64,000 nt of DNA, taken from Methylomonas sp. LW13. GTDB taxonomy: Bacteria > Pseudomonadota > Gammaproteobacteria > Methylococcales > Methylomonadaceae. The stretch covers positions 3,782,001-3,846,000 of the forward strand of contig NZ_CP033381.1 of the NCBI RefSeq assembly GCF_016865255.1, written 5' to 3'. The position numbers and the translations under genes were made by a program. Under the pieces are notes generated by a model. It was not told where the DNA came from, searched no databases, and was given only the letters and a program-made list of their open reading frames with translations. Shown here piece after piece: positions 42,307-50,666 of the stretch (its first letter is position 1; every line of letters begins with the position of its first letter).

Positions 42307-43056
42307 ATGGAAAACGACTACGCGATTTTTAGCCCGAAACAGATTGTCAATTATTTAACGGAGATCCAGCAGCGTAATTGCATTTTGTCGGCTCGCTATG
42401 GCGCGGATAATCAGGCGTTTTTAACTGCGATTGTGCAAATCGACCCTAAACACAATACCTTGGCGATAGACATTGCGCCCACCCAGGAATTGACAGACCG
42501 TTTGTTACTGAGCAAGCGCGCGCATTTCTTCACACAGGTGGATGGGATTGATGCGGCTTTTCAAGGGGTGAACATCAAACTGGCGCAAAGCACGCATGGT
42601 GCGGTACTGACCATGCCCTTGCCCGATAGACTGTACTGGCGGCAACGGCGTAATTATTACCGGGTGAAAGTGCCGCAGTCGCATGCCGGCACGTATTGCC
42701 AATTCGGTTTTAAGCTAAGCGGTGCGGATGGCGAACAAATATCTGTCGTTAAAACCTTCAAACTGATCGATATTGGCTTGTGCGGACTGGCTTTATTGAA
42801 TCCGGACCATGATTTGCAACAGGAATTGCTTAGTGTTGAAGTCGTCAGTTGCACCTTATTTCTGCAAGACCACGAACACCACCACGCCGACGTTGCGATG
42901 CGCGCCAAATACAGTATCGACGTCAAAACCAATACGATAAGCACTGCGCATCGCATAGGTTTTCAATTTACCGCCATTTCGCCGGCTTTTGAGAGTAGTG
43001 TGCAGATCTACATGCAATCTATCGAACGGATGCTGAAAAACATCGAGAGTCATTGA
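42307..43056 (+). CDS. ycgR: YcgR-like flagellar brake protein
   Basis: 249 residues: an N-terminal YcgR domain (about 5-115) and a C-terminal PilZ domain (about 120-240). The cyclic-di-GMP contacts are RRNYYR (RxxxR motif, about 118-123) and DIGLCG (about 155-160), the latter in place of D/NxSxxG, with Gly replacing the Ser. YcgR slows the flagellar motor when it binds cyclic di-GMP. With two giant GGDEF-EAL proteins in the same window, it is a plausible receiver. No flagellar gene is nearby. Confidence 0.88.
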   Translation: MENDYAIFSPKQIVNYLTEIQQRNCILSARYGADNQAFLTAIVQIDPKHNTLAIDIAPTQELTDRLLLSKRAHFFTQVDGIDAAFQGVNIKLAQSTHGAVLTMPLPDRLYWRQRRNYYRVKVPQSHAGTYCQFGFKLSGADGEQISVVKTFKLIDIGLCGLALLNPDHDLQQELLSVEVVSCTLFLQDHEHHHADVAMRAKYSIDVKTNTISTAHRIGFQFTAISPAFESSVQIYMQSIERMLKNIESH

Positions 43057-43187
43057 ATCGGCGCTAACTCGCGCTGTTTCCGTTAATCTCCAAGTTTAGC
43101 TGGGCTCAAACTAAAAACGGCAATACCTTATTTACCAAAAGGTCCTAGGTTTGCCATTCCACCCGTTTAGACAATAGGCAATATATC

Positions 43188-43820
43188 GTGTCAGTCATCA
43201 GGTTATTGCTACCCGCGCAAGGGTTTGCAGAAATTAGCCTTAATCCGAAAGAATTGGAAAACCAAGGCATTGCCGTCATCACAATCGAGCCAAACACTAC
43301 GGAACCGATGAATTTGTTGGCTTTAGACGTCGTCCTGATCGATGGTGACGCGGCGTTGCTAGACAATCTGGATCTGATCGATCAAATAAAAGGCATTACA
43401 CCCACCTGTAAGTTTGTAGCCTTGCTTAGCCATTCCAGCGCCCATGCCCTGACGTATTTGCAGGTCGGAGTGACCGGGTTGCTGAGATGGTTTCCCGACG
43501 CGGCCAAGTTGGCTGAGATCATCCGCACGATTGTGCAGGGTGAATATTACCTGGACCAAGAGATTGCCCAATTGCTGGCCATGCGGCAAATCAAACAACA
43601 GTTAGAACCCTTTGTTTCTCTGAGCTCCCGCGAGTTTGATGTGTTTTGCCTATTAGCCGAAGGTTGTTCGTTGCAAACGGTAGCCGCGCAACTCGGTATC
43701 AGCAGTAAAACGGTCTCCAATTGCCAAACTCAAATCAAGCTGAAACTGGTTATCGACAGTCGGGACACACTGACAAAATTTGCCAATAGCCATGGCTTGA
43801 TTATGCATAAAGGCGTATGA
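43188..43820 (+). CDS. LuxR/NarL-type response regulator
   Basis: 210 residues from a GTG at 43188. The N-terminal receiver is degenerate (DVVLIDGDAALLD holds the candidate Asp, but the usual acidic pair at the start is missing), and the C-terminal LuxR helix-turn-helix is clear (LSSREFDVFCLLAEGCSLQTVAAQLGISSKTVSN in two parts, about 140-172). The lack of acidic pocket residues suggests phosphorylation-independent action. It follows the YcgR gene by 131 bases and ends at a good terminator. Confidence 0.85.
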   Translation: MSVIRLLLPAQGFAEISLNPKELENQGIAVITIEPNTTEPMNLLALDVVLIDGDAALLDNLDLIDQIKGITPTCKFVALLSHSSAHALTYLQVGVTGLLRWFPDAAKLAEIIRTIVQGEYYLDQEIAQLLAMRQIKQQLEPFVSLSSREFDVFCLLAEGCSLQTVAAQLGISSKTVSNCQTQIKLKLVIDSRDTLTKFANSHGLIMHKGV

Positions 43821-43842
43821 TTCCCGATATTCGGGAATTTTT
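43820..43842 (+). terminator. Rho-independent terminator after the LuxR-type gene
   Basis: ATTCCCGA-TAT-TCGGGAAT stem, followed by four to five T. Overlaps the final base of the LuxR-type gene's stop. Confidence 0.8.
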
Positions 43843-43863
43843 CCTATTTTTGCGAGGTGGTTT

Positions 43864-44388
43864 ATGAAAAAGTCAGTGTTAGCATTATCTGTATTAGCCG
43901 GTTTTGGCATGTTGTCCGCTAATGCCTTAGCAGCCGATCAAGGCTTGGAAAATTGCATCCAAGCCGTCAAAAAAGAAAAAGCGGGTGAGCTGGTCAAACT
44001 GGAAAAGCTCAACGTAGCCGGTAAAGGCGCCTATGAACTGGAACTGCGCGACAACAACCGCCAGGAATGGGAATACATGTGCGATGCCGACAGCGGCAAG
44101 CTGACTGAAAAAGAAGCTGAAGTAGCCGACCCCAATAGCCAGGCATTCAAAAAGAATGTCAAAATCACCGAGGAAGATGCCGCGGCAATTGCGTTAAAAG
44201 CCAACCCCGGCAAGATTGAGGAAGTCGAATACGAAGTGGAGGAAAACGGCGGCTCGTCTTACGAATTCGACATCGTGAATGACAAAGGCTTAGAAACCAA
44301 AATCGAAGTGGATGCCGCCAGCGGCAAAATCATCGAAACCGCCACCGAGGAATGGGAAATCGGCGAAGAGGCTGACGAAAAACGTTAA
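43864..44388 (+). CDS. Secreted protein with two PepSY domains
   Basis: 174 residues. Signal peptide 1-23 (cleavage after ALA). Two PepSY repeats: about 30-85 (CIQAVKKEKAGELVKLEKL, with DADSGKL) and about 100-160 (ITEEDAAAIALKANPG, with VDAASGKI). The tail is strongly acidic. PepSY domains often inhibit or handle periplasmic proteases or cytochromes; specific function unknown. The terminator at 43820 separates it from the LuxR-type gene, so it has its own promoter or relies on read-through. Confidence 0.88.
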   Translation: MKKSVLALSVLAGFGMLSANALAADQGLENCIQAVKKEKAGELVKLEKLNVAGKGAYELELRDNNRQEWEYMCDADSGKLTEKEAEVADPNSQAFKKNVKITEEDAAAIALKANPGKIEEVEYEVEENGGSSYEFDIVNDKGLETKIEVDAASGKIIETATEEWEIGEEADEKR

Positions 44389-44425
44389 TTCCGGGGCCAG
44401 CAACTTCCACAACCCTGGCAGTTTT

Positions 44426-44448
44426 GGGGCTCTCACTATTAGAGCCCC
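44426..44448. terminator. Stem-loop between convergent genes
   Basis: GGGGCTCT-CACTATT-AGAGCCCC, a perfect 8-bp stem, between the PepSY gene and the convergent ligase-like gene. No T-run on either side, so its strength as a terminator is uncertain. Confidence 0.5.
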
Positions 44449-44472
44449 AGCACCCGCCGCCGAATATACCAA

Positions 44473-45996
44473 TTAACGCCGGGTATACCGGTGTTTTACC
44501 CCAACGGGGAAATAATCCGCATCCGCAAAGTTATGAAGGCTAATCATCGGCAGTTGTTTTTCGGCTGGGGTGTAATGGGCAAACTCGCTGTTCAGACGCA
44601 GTAGTTGTGCGCGGATAGAGGCGGCTATCGTCGGCGCCATCGCCGGTTCGGGCGCCACGCCAGGCAATAATTCCACGGCAATCTGCAGATACTTATCGCC
44701 CTCCGCATTTTCCTGAGTTTGCAATACAAACTTACCGGTCACCCAGGCCATGATCTCCGGCTGTTCCAGACCTACCGTGACGTTTTCCGGATAGATATTG
44801 GCGCCGTAGTAGGACACGGTAAAATCGGCGCGGCCGAACACATACACAAACGGCAAATTACGCGCTTGAAAACTGCTAGCCAAACCTAAATCCTCGACCG
44901 ACTGCACGCCGTGCTGCCGCAAAAAATCCCACAGTTGCTCATAGCTCAGCACCCCGCCCTTGTCGGCGATGTGATAGCGCAGTAAAGGTACGCTGTTTTC
45001 GCCTGAAACCACCAGCGTTCCATCGTGTACTTCAAAGAATCGGCTATACGGATCGTATTGCACCAGGGTGGGCAGCCGCGATTCGCCGAACAAAGCTCGG
45101 GCCGCTTCCGGTCGTTGCGCCAGCCAACGGCGAATGGCAATGCTAAGCGGCGTTTCGTTACCCAGCACGCCGCCGTCGGCGGTACCGTATAACGATGCGG
45201 AATCGAAACAAACCGACTGCGAGCCGATACGCTCGGACAGTAAGCTGCGCCATTCTTCACTGAATACTTCACCGGCAAACACAAGTTTGGGCTTGAATTG
45301 CGCCCAATTTATACCCTCGGCGGCACCGGCATCGATCACGTCTTTGACAAACGGCGGATACCCCAACAGCACGGTTTGCTCAAAGTGCGGCGCCAACTCG
45401 CGGACCACCCTAAAAATCTCGGCTTTATTATTGCCCGGCGTTGCCACCAGCAAGGGATAGCCCTTCTGCGCCAGATGCCAGCAGCAGGATGTGGTAAACA
45501 AGCCGCCCACCCAATTGCCCAAGGCAAAACACACCACCGCCAGCGTACTGCGTTTATCGGCCTGAAAACTGTCCTTGAACACTTGCTCGAAGCGCACCGC
45601 CACATCCAACTCATATGCCGCCGAACGCGGCCAGAAGGTCGGCACGCCGGTGGAGCCGGACGACACCGCAACCCTATCCACACCGATTAAACTACCGCCG
45701 AAGCAACGCGCCGGCAACGGGTAGGCTTGCATGTAGTTAGCTTTGCTGATTAACGGTAGCTTTTGAAAATCCGCGTAAGTATTAATCTGCCCTGGATCGA
45801 TTTGCTGGGCTTGTAAAAACTGCCGATAAGCGGGAACCTCTGCCGCACAACGCTGAAATAGAGCCAGCATTTTTTGCTGCGGATTAAGCGCTTGATGCTT
45901 GGTAAGCTTGGTAAGCTTGGTAAGCAAGGTATCCAATGGCGTGGCCAGAAAATGTTGAAATGCTGCCGCAGAAGACGTCGTCGGTAAATCGCTCAT
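44473..45996 (-). CDS. Phenylacetate-CoA-ligase-like adenylate-forming enzyme
   Basis: 507 residues of the PaaK/CapK/coenzyme-F390-synthetase branch of adenylate-forming enzymes. Seen: SSGSTGVPTFW (P-loop-like, about 112-122), CFDSASLYGTADGG (about 266-279), and VFGRADFTVSYYGANIYPENV (about 395-415, read in segments). The reaction is presumably ATP-dependent activation of a carboxylic acid, to CoA or another acceptor; the substrate cannot be read. Near the N-terminus a 9-base tandem repeat encodes LTKLTKLTK. It diverges from a zinc dehydrogenase gene across only 54 bases, so the two are probably co-regulated. Confidence 0.85.
   Translation of the reverse strand: MSDLPTTSSAAAFQHFLATPLDTLLTKLTKLTKHQALNPQQKMLALFQRCAAEVPAYRQFLQAQQIDPGQINTYADFQKLPLISKANYMQAYPLPARCFGGSLIGVDRVAVSSGSTGVPTFWPRSAAYELDVAVRFEQVFKDSFQADKRSTLAVVCFALGNWVGGLFTTSCCWHLAQKGYPLLVATPGNNKAEIFRVVRELAPHFEQTVLLGYPPFVKDVIDAGAAEGINWAQFKPKLVFAGEVFSEEWRSLLSERIGSQSVCFDSASLYGTADGGVLGNETPLSIAIRRWLAQRPEAARALFGESRLPTLVQYDPYSRFFEVHDGTLVVSGENSVPLLRYHIADKGGVLSYEQLWDFLRQHGVQSVEDLGLASSFQARNLPFVYVFGRADFTVSYYGANIYPENVTVGLEQPEIMAWVTGKFVLQTQENAEGDKYLQIAVELLPGVAPEPAMAPTIAASIRAQLLRLNSEFAHYTPAEKQLPMISLHNFADADYFPVGVKHRYTRR
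45901..45927. repeat. Tandem 9-base repeat inside the ligase-like gene
   Basis: GGTAAGCTT occurs twice in tandem, followed by a third partial copy (GGTAAGC). It keeps the frame and adds Leu-Thr-Lys units; copy-number change by slippage would not break the gene. Confidence 0.8.
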
Positions 45997-46050
45997 TGCA
46001 AACCACCTGAAAAATGCTGGAAAAACCCTAAAGATATATTCTTGGATTGA

Positions 46051-47073
46051 ATGTTTGGTAAAACGTTAATTCTGCACAACACCATGCCCATACCGATGCA
46101 AGCATTGAGATTAGACAAATCATTATCCTACCGCAACGATATGCCGATACCCGAATTAGCTGCCGGCGAAGCTTTGATTGCACTGCGCCTGGCCGGCATC
46201 TGCGCCACCGACCTGGAACTGGTGAAGGGTTATGCCGGTTTTTCCGGCATCCTCGGCCATGAATTTGTCGGTACGGTCATCGCCGTTGCCGATGACAAAC
46301 ACAGAGATTGGCTGAACCGGCGCGTGGTTGGTTCCATCAATATCGGCTGCAACGCCTGCGAGGTGTGCCAGCGCGACGGCCCCGAGCATTGCCTGAATCG
46401 TAAAGTGCTGGGAATACGCGGCAAAGACGGGGTATTCGCCGATTATTTCAGCCTGTCGATTGCCAACTTGTACACCGTGCCCGACGCTGTGACTGACCAA
46501 GCCGCCGTGTTTACCGAGCCGCTGGCCGCTGCTTTGCGCGTAGTAAAACAAATAGCCGCACTGCCCATCACCGACATCGCGGTCGTCGGCCCCGGCCGCT
46601 TGGGTTTGTTGATCGCCAAGGTGTTAAGTCTGGCCGGCTACCAGATCACGGTGTTGGGCCGGTCGGCGGCATCCTTGGCATTACCTAAACAGTGGCAACT
46701 GGCGACCGGCTTGACTAACGAGATTCCAGACAACAGCTTCGACTGCGTCGTCGACGCCAGCGGTCAGACCTCAGGCTTTACGCAAGCCTTGCGCATCGTC
46801 AAACCGCGCGGCACCTTGGTGTTGAAAAGCACCTTCGCGGCCGACGCGGCACTGGATTTAAGCAAAGTGGTGGTTTACGAAATCAACATCATCGGCTCCC
46901 GCTGCGGCCCCTTCGCGGACGCATTAGCGCTTCTGGCGGAAAACAAGCTGCCCGTGGAAACCATGATAGACGGCCAATACCCACTGAGCGATGGACTTGC
47001 CGCGTTCAATCACGCCGCCCAAGCCGGCGTCAGAAAAATTCTGTTACAGCCCGCACTGAATTCAGATTATTAA
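46051..47073 (+). CDS. Zinc-dependent alcohol dehydrogenase family protein
   Basis: 340 residues (or 329 from the ATG at 46084). Medium-chain dehydrogenase fold: catalytic zinc ligands in GICATD (Cys) and GHEFVG (His, Glu), structural zinc ligands CNACEVCQRDGPEHC, then a Rossmann domain with VVGPGRLGLLIAKV (Gly-rich, about 187-200) for NAD(P). The substrate is unknown. It is transcribed away from the ligase-like gene with 54 bases between the start codons, suggesting one shared pathway such as acid activation followed by alcohol/aldehyde redox steps; that is inference. Confidence 0.88.
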   Translation: MFGKTLILHNTMPIPMQALRLDKSLSYRNDMPIPELAAGEALIALRLAGICATDLELVKGYAGFSGILGHEFVGTVIAVADDKHRDWLNRRVVGSINIGCNACEVCQRDGPEHCLNRKVLGIRGKDGVFADYFSLSIANLYTVPDAVTDQAAVFTEPLAAALRVVKQIAALPITDIAVVGPGRLGLLIAKVLSLAGYQITVLGRSAASLALPKQWQLATGLTNEIPDNSFDCVVDASGQTSGFTQALRIVKPRGTLVLKSTFAADAALDLSKVVVYEINIIGSRCGPFADALALLAENKLPVETMIDGQYPLSDGLAAFNHAAQAGVRKILLQPALNSDY

Positions 47074-47121
47074 CCCGCTTGAACTCACCAACACCGCCAG
47101 CGAGCGCAAGCTTAGAAGGCG

Positions 47122-48216
47122 TTAAGACGCCAGCAGCATATTATCCAAAGTCTTTTTCGCCAGCGCCGCCTGCTCGGCAGGCACGGAGACTTGGTTGACC
47201 ACATGCCCGGCCGCCAGATTTTCCAGCACCCAACACAGATGCTGCGGGTCAGTGCGGAACATCGTCGAGCACATGCTTAAAGTGGGCGCCATGAAATGCA
47301 CGCTTTTGCCTTGGGCTTTGCATTCCTGGTTCAGGCGATTAACCAGATTCAGTTCTGTCGCTACCAACCAACGGGTATTGGCTTCGGCTTCGCGGACGAT
47401 TTTCAAAATCATTTCAGTGGAACCGATGTAATCGGATTTTTCGCACACTTCAAAACAGGCTTCCGGGTGAGATATGACGATGGTTTCCGGGTGTTTTTCC
47501 TTGAAGGCGTCGATTTGCTCCGGCTGGAAAGCTTGATGTACGGAACAATGCCCCTTCCAAAGAATAATCTTGGCATCGCGGATTTGCTGCTCGGTCAAAC
47601 CGCCCTGCGGTTTGTTGAAATCCCAGGTCACCATGTGTTCCAGCGGGATGCCCATCCGGTAGCCGGTATTGCGGCCCAAATGCTGATCGGGGAAGAACAA
47701 TACTTTTTCGCGTTTGGCAAAGCTCCATTTCAGGATTTTTTCGGCATTGGAAGAGGTACAGACAATACCGTCATGCTGGCCGCAAAACGCTTTTAAGTCG
47801 GCGGCGGAATTGATGTAAGTCACCGGGGTGACGGTGTTTTCCACGTCAATCACTTTCGCCAATTCGTCCCAGCATTGTTGGACTTTGACCTTATTGGCCA
47901 TGTCGGCCATGGAACAACCAGCCGCCAAATCCGGCAAAATCGCGATTTGCTCCGGCCGCGACAAAATATCCGCCACTTCCGCCATGAAATGCACGCCACA
48001 AAAGACGATGTATTCGGCTTCCGATTGCGCCGCTTCCCGCGATAATTTCAATGAGTCGCCGAATATATCCGCATGTTTGAATACTTCGTCGCGTTGGTAA
48101 TGATGGCCCAGAATAATGCAGCGTTTGCCGAGTTTGGTTTTGGCGGCTTCTATGCGCGCGGCACATTCGGCATCATCGAGCAGGGCGTAATCATGGATAG
48201 GTAAGGCTGCAGTCAT
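47122..48216 (-). CDS. nadA: Quinolinate synthase NadA
   Basis: 364 residues; condenses iminoaspartate with dihydroxyacetone phosphate to quinolinate in NAD synthesis, using a [4Fe-4S] cluster. Family motifs: ILGHHYQRDEV, DSLKLSREAA, CGVHFMAEVADIL, LAAGCSMADM, SHPEACFEV, MAPTLSMCSTM. The three cluster cysteines lie in the CGVHFM, HPEAC and SMCSTM regions. Length is typical (E. coli 347). No nadB or nadC beside it. Confidence 0.95.
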   Translation of the reverse strand: MTAALPIHDYALLDDAECAARIEAAKTKLGKRCIILGHHYQRDEVFKHADIFGDSLKLSREAAQSEAEYIVFCGVHFMAEVADILSRPEQIAILPDLAAGCSMADMANKVKVQQCWDELAKVIDVENTVTPVTYINSAADLKAFCGQHDGIVCTSSNAEKILKWSFAKREKVLFFPDQHLGRNTGYRMGIPLEHMVTWDFNKPQGGLTEQQIRDAKIILWKGHCSVHQAFQPEQIDAFKEKHPETIVISHPEACFEVCEKSDYIGSTEMILKIVREAEANTRWLVATELNLVNRLNQECKAQGKSVHFMAPTLSMCSTMFRTDPQHLCWVLENLAAGHVVNQVSVPAEQAALAKKTLDNMLLAS

Positions 48217-48260
48217 TTTTTAACCTGAAAACAAAAAGCGAGAATTTCGAAAACTTAGGC

Positions 48261-48277
48261 CCGGCTTTTACAGCCGG
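48261..48277 (-). terminator. Possible stem-loop terminator (weak)
   Basis: CCGGCT-TTTAC-AGCCGG, six-bp stem, just downstream of the next leftward gene's stop at 48287. A short T-run follows after about eight bases. Low strength. Confidence 0.35.
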
Positions 48278-48286
48278 TTCCATGGG

Positions 48287-48682
48287 TCATGCCGACAAAG
48301 CATGATTGAGTAAAGTGAGGCCAATCCAGCCAAAACCAAGGGTGGTGACGACAAAACTCAAAGCGGAATAGATCCGCCATATCGGCTTGGTCCAAAAATC
48401 CGGATCGAATGCCGCCACCACAAACACACCGGGATTGGTCAAGCCACCGATCACGACCAACCAACAAGCGGTGACCGGCAGCGGAACTTTTGTGCCGTAA
48501 AAGCCCAGGCAAAACAGCGCCATCAACGCAAAGTCCACATGCGCCCGAATCAGGGTTTTGTAGTCTTTTAAAAACTCGCCGTCTATGCCTTTGATCGGAA
48601 ACCATTTGGCAAAAGTCATCAGCCATGCGGATAACAATATGGCGAAGATCATCAAAACGGCGCCTATCAATAATATTTCCAT
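48287..48682 (-). CDS. Four-helix membrane protein, unknown function
   Basis: 131 residues with four transmembrane helices (about 2-24, 45-63, 67-90, 103-126). Between them are RAHVDFALMALFC (Arg-His at a helix start) and GGLTNPGVFVVAAFDP. I do not recognise the family with confidence. The ATG at 48682 has no obvious ribosome site. It is 70 bases upstream of nadA in the same direction, so it may be the first gene of a nadA transcript. Confidence 0.65.
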   Translation of the reverse strand: MEILLIGAVLMIFAILLSAWLMTFAKWFPIKGIDGEFLKDYKTLIRAHVDFALMALFCLGFYGTKVPLPVTACWLVVIGGLTNPGVFVVAAFDPDFWTKPIWRIYSALSFVVTTLGFGWIGLTLLNHALSA

Positions 48683-48762
48683 GATTTTTTAGTCTGTGAT
48701 TGTAAAAATTAGATTGAGGTCCACGCCATTTCATTCACCAGGCCCTTATATCTTCTGGTGTC

Positions 48763-48796
48763 GTCAATCCCGCCTGAGCGCAAACGACGATATTCG
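48763..48796. repeat. Decayed CTCCCGCC-family element, copy 3
   Basis: TCAATCCCGCCTGAGCGCAAACGACGATATTCG keeps the CCCGCCTG core and the CGACGATATT tail of the copies at 193 and 10073 in the same orientation, but the right arm of the palindrome has decayed. Confidence 0.45.
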
Positions 48797-48839
48797 CGGG
48801 CGGAGAAGCGGGGCCCAAACCGAAAAGTGGGCGCGCAGT

Positions 48840-49388
48840 TCAATATAAAGCGTGCTGAAGCAAACTCATAGCCCCAGCACCGCTTTGGTTTTGTACATAT
48901 TGTAAAACCACCGGCACAAACTGGCTGACCATGGACGGATTCATACCCAAAGATTGAAACGATCCGGCTAAATTCGCCAGACTGCCGAGTTGCCCGCCCA
49001 TTAACCCGCCCGCAGCGCCCAGCAACGATTGCGAGCCGGAAGCAGAAACCTGTTGCGGTACCGAGGACAAATAGCGGTCCATATCCGGTACGGCATTGCT
49101 CAATTGCGAAAAGTCACCGGGATTCATGCGTTGCTGCGCCACTGAAAAAATAGAACCCACGCCACCCAGCGCTTGCTGCGGGCTGATGCCCAATTGCCCA
49201 ACCAGAATATCGATTAACCCTAATTGGTTGGCCTGCCCCACCGCACCGGCGATAGAACCTGCTGCACCATAGACGGCTGGCGACCCGCCCAAGGCAAAAG
49301 TCTGATCTGAAACCTGCTGTTGCACCGGTGCGCAAGCGCTGATGACCGCGAGAACACCGACTGCTGTAAAACCTTGCAAAACCTTCAT
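48840..49388 (-). CDS. DUF2780 lipoprotein (VcgC/VcgE-like)
   Basis: 182 residues from the ATG at 49388 (AGGAG 9 bases upstream); a longer frame from 49427 would bury the signal peptide. Lipobox VISAC with C19. The mature protein is rich in Gly, Ala, Ser and Gln and carries the DUF2780 block LGISPQQALGGVGSIFSVAQ...MNPGDFSQLSNAVPDMD (in parts, about 60-105). Probably lipid-anchored in the envelope; function unknown for the family. Confidence 0.85.
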   Translation of the reverse strand: MKVLQGFTAVGVLAVISACAPVQQQVSDQTFALGGSPAVYGAAGSIAGAVGQANQLGLIDILVGQLGISPQQALGGVGSIFSVAQQRMNPGDFSQLSNAVPDMDRYLSSVPQQVSASGSQSLLGAAGGLMGGQLGSLANLAGSFQSLGMNPSMVSQFVPVVLQYVQNQSGAGAMSLLQHALY

Positions 49389-49654
49389 TCTGTCGAACTC
49401 CTGAAAAACGCCGAAATACCGGACCAAGCCACATCATGGCCGCCAAAACCGGCACTGTAAATCGAAACCTGCCCAGGATACAACCTGGGCTCTTTTATCG
49501 CCGCAGGCGGACAGCCGCGGCGTCCTGTGCAAAGACGGCGTGTTATCTACCGATAACCGAGAAACTCCCCGCAAACATTGTGGGTAAAAATCGGCAATTC
49601 GCATGAATTCAGTATAATCCTGGCTTTAGCCACAAGAACAATAAAGGTAAAAAT

Positions 49655-50584
49655 ATGCTGAATATTCAAAAAACGCTCGAAGACTATTATCTTCGCTTGC
49701 AAGCCCATCCTAAATACCTGCATGTGATGACCTTGCCGCTGATGCAACGCTGGGGCGTGTTTATCGGCTTGTTTTTGCTCTCGCAAATCCTGGTATTCGG
49801 CAGCCTGTACCTTATTTTTGACAAAGTGGTGGTGATCGGCTTTCTAGCCAGCGTCCTGGCTGGATTAGCTACCGGCATCGGCGCCTTGCCGGCCTTGTTC
49901 TTTAAAAATATTTCCGACCGGCTATTCAACGGCTTGCTGGGCGCCGCAGCGGGCGTAATGCTGGCGGCCACCGCGTTTTCGCTACTGGTGCCCGGCTTGG
50001 ATTACGGCGAACAAATCTGGCCCGGCAAAGGCTTGTGGATCGTATCGGCCGGCATGCTGATCGGCGCGCTGTTTTTACATTTTGCCGACAGCCGATTGCC
50101 GCATCTGCATTTTGATTCAGTCAGCGATCATTCCCTGGATTCGCTGCAAAAAATCTCTTTATTCATCATCGCCATCACCATCCATAACTTCCCGGAAGGC
50201 ATGTCGGTCGGCGTCAGCTTTGGCTCCGGCGATATGAACAATGGCTTGGTGTTGTCTATTGCCATTGCATTGCAAAATTTGCCGGAAGGCCTGGCAGTCG
50301 CCCTGCCCCTAGTCGGCCTGGGTTACAACAAATGGAAAGCCGTCGCCATCGCTACGTTGACAGGTTTGGTGGAACCGGTAGGCGGTCTGTTGGGCATTAC
50401 CATGGTCACGGTATTTTCGTCGATATTGCCGATTGCAATGGGGTTTGCAGCCGGTGCGATGTTGTTCGTCATCAGCGAAGAAATCATCCCGGAGACGCAC
50501 GCCAAAGGCCGCTCGCGCATCGCTACATTTTCATTAATGGCCGGTTTCATCATCATGATGATCCTGGACAAAATACTGACATAA
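49655..50584 (+). CDS. ZIP-family divalent metal transporter
   Basis: 309 residues, about eight transmembrane helices. The metal-path motifs are HNFPEG (helix IV, about 177-182) and QNLPEG (helix V, about 208-213), the ZIP signature with His/Asn/Glu ligands, the second having Gln in place of His. Such ZIP proteins carry zinc or related metals into the cytosol. Extra N-terminal helices (about 30-80) and a basic start are visible. AAAGG precedes the ATG; a strong terminator follows. Confidence 0.9.
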   Translation: MLNIQKTLEDYYLRLQAHPKYLHVMTLPLMQRWGVFIGLFLLSQILVFGSLYLIFDKVVVIGFLASVLAGLATGIGALPALFFKNISDRLFNGLLGAAAGVMLAATAFSLLVPGLDYGEQIWPGKGLWIVSAGMLIGALFLHFADSRLPHLHFDSVSDHSLDSLQKISLFIIAITIHNFPEGMSVGVSFGSGDMNNGLVLSIAIALQNLPEGLAVALPLVGLGYNKWKAVAIATLTGLVEPVGGLLGITMVTVFSSILPIAMGFAAGAMLFVISEEIIPETHAKGRSRIATFSLMAGFIIMMILDKILT

Positions 50585-50607
50585 ACACCGCCTAAACCAA
50601 GCGCGCC

Positions 50608-50638
50608 ACCCAAAAAGCAGCAGCTTTTTGGGTGTTTT
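50608..50638 (+). terminator. Rho-independent terminator after the ZIP transporter gene
   Basis: ACCCAAAAAGC-AGCA-GCTTTTTGGGT stem followed by GTTTTAT, 24 bases after the stop. Confidence 0.85.
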
Positions 50639-50666
50639 ATCTTCCGATCAAACTCCTCAGTGCCGA

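Noticed and set aside
45901-45927. Tandem repeat as a CRISPR or phase-variation tract
   Set aside because: Only about three 9-base units and frame-preserving; too short for CRISPR and unable to switch the gene off.
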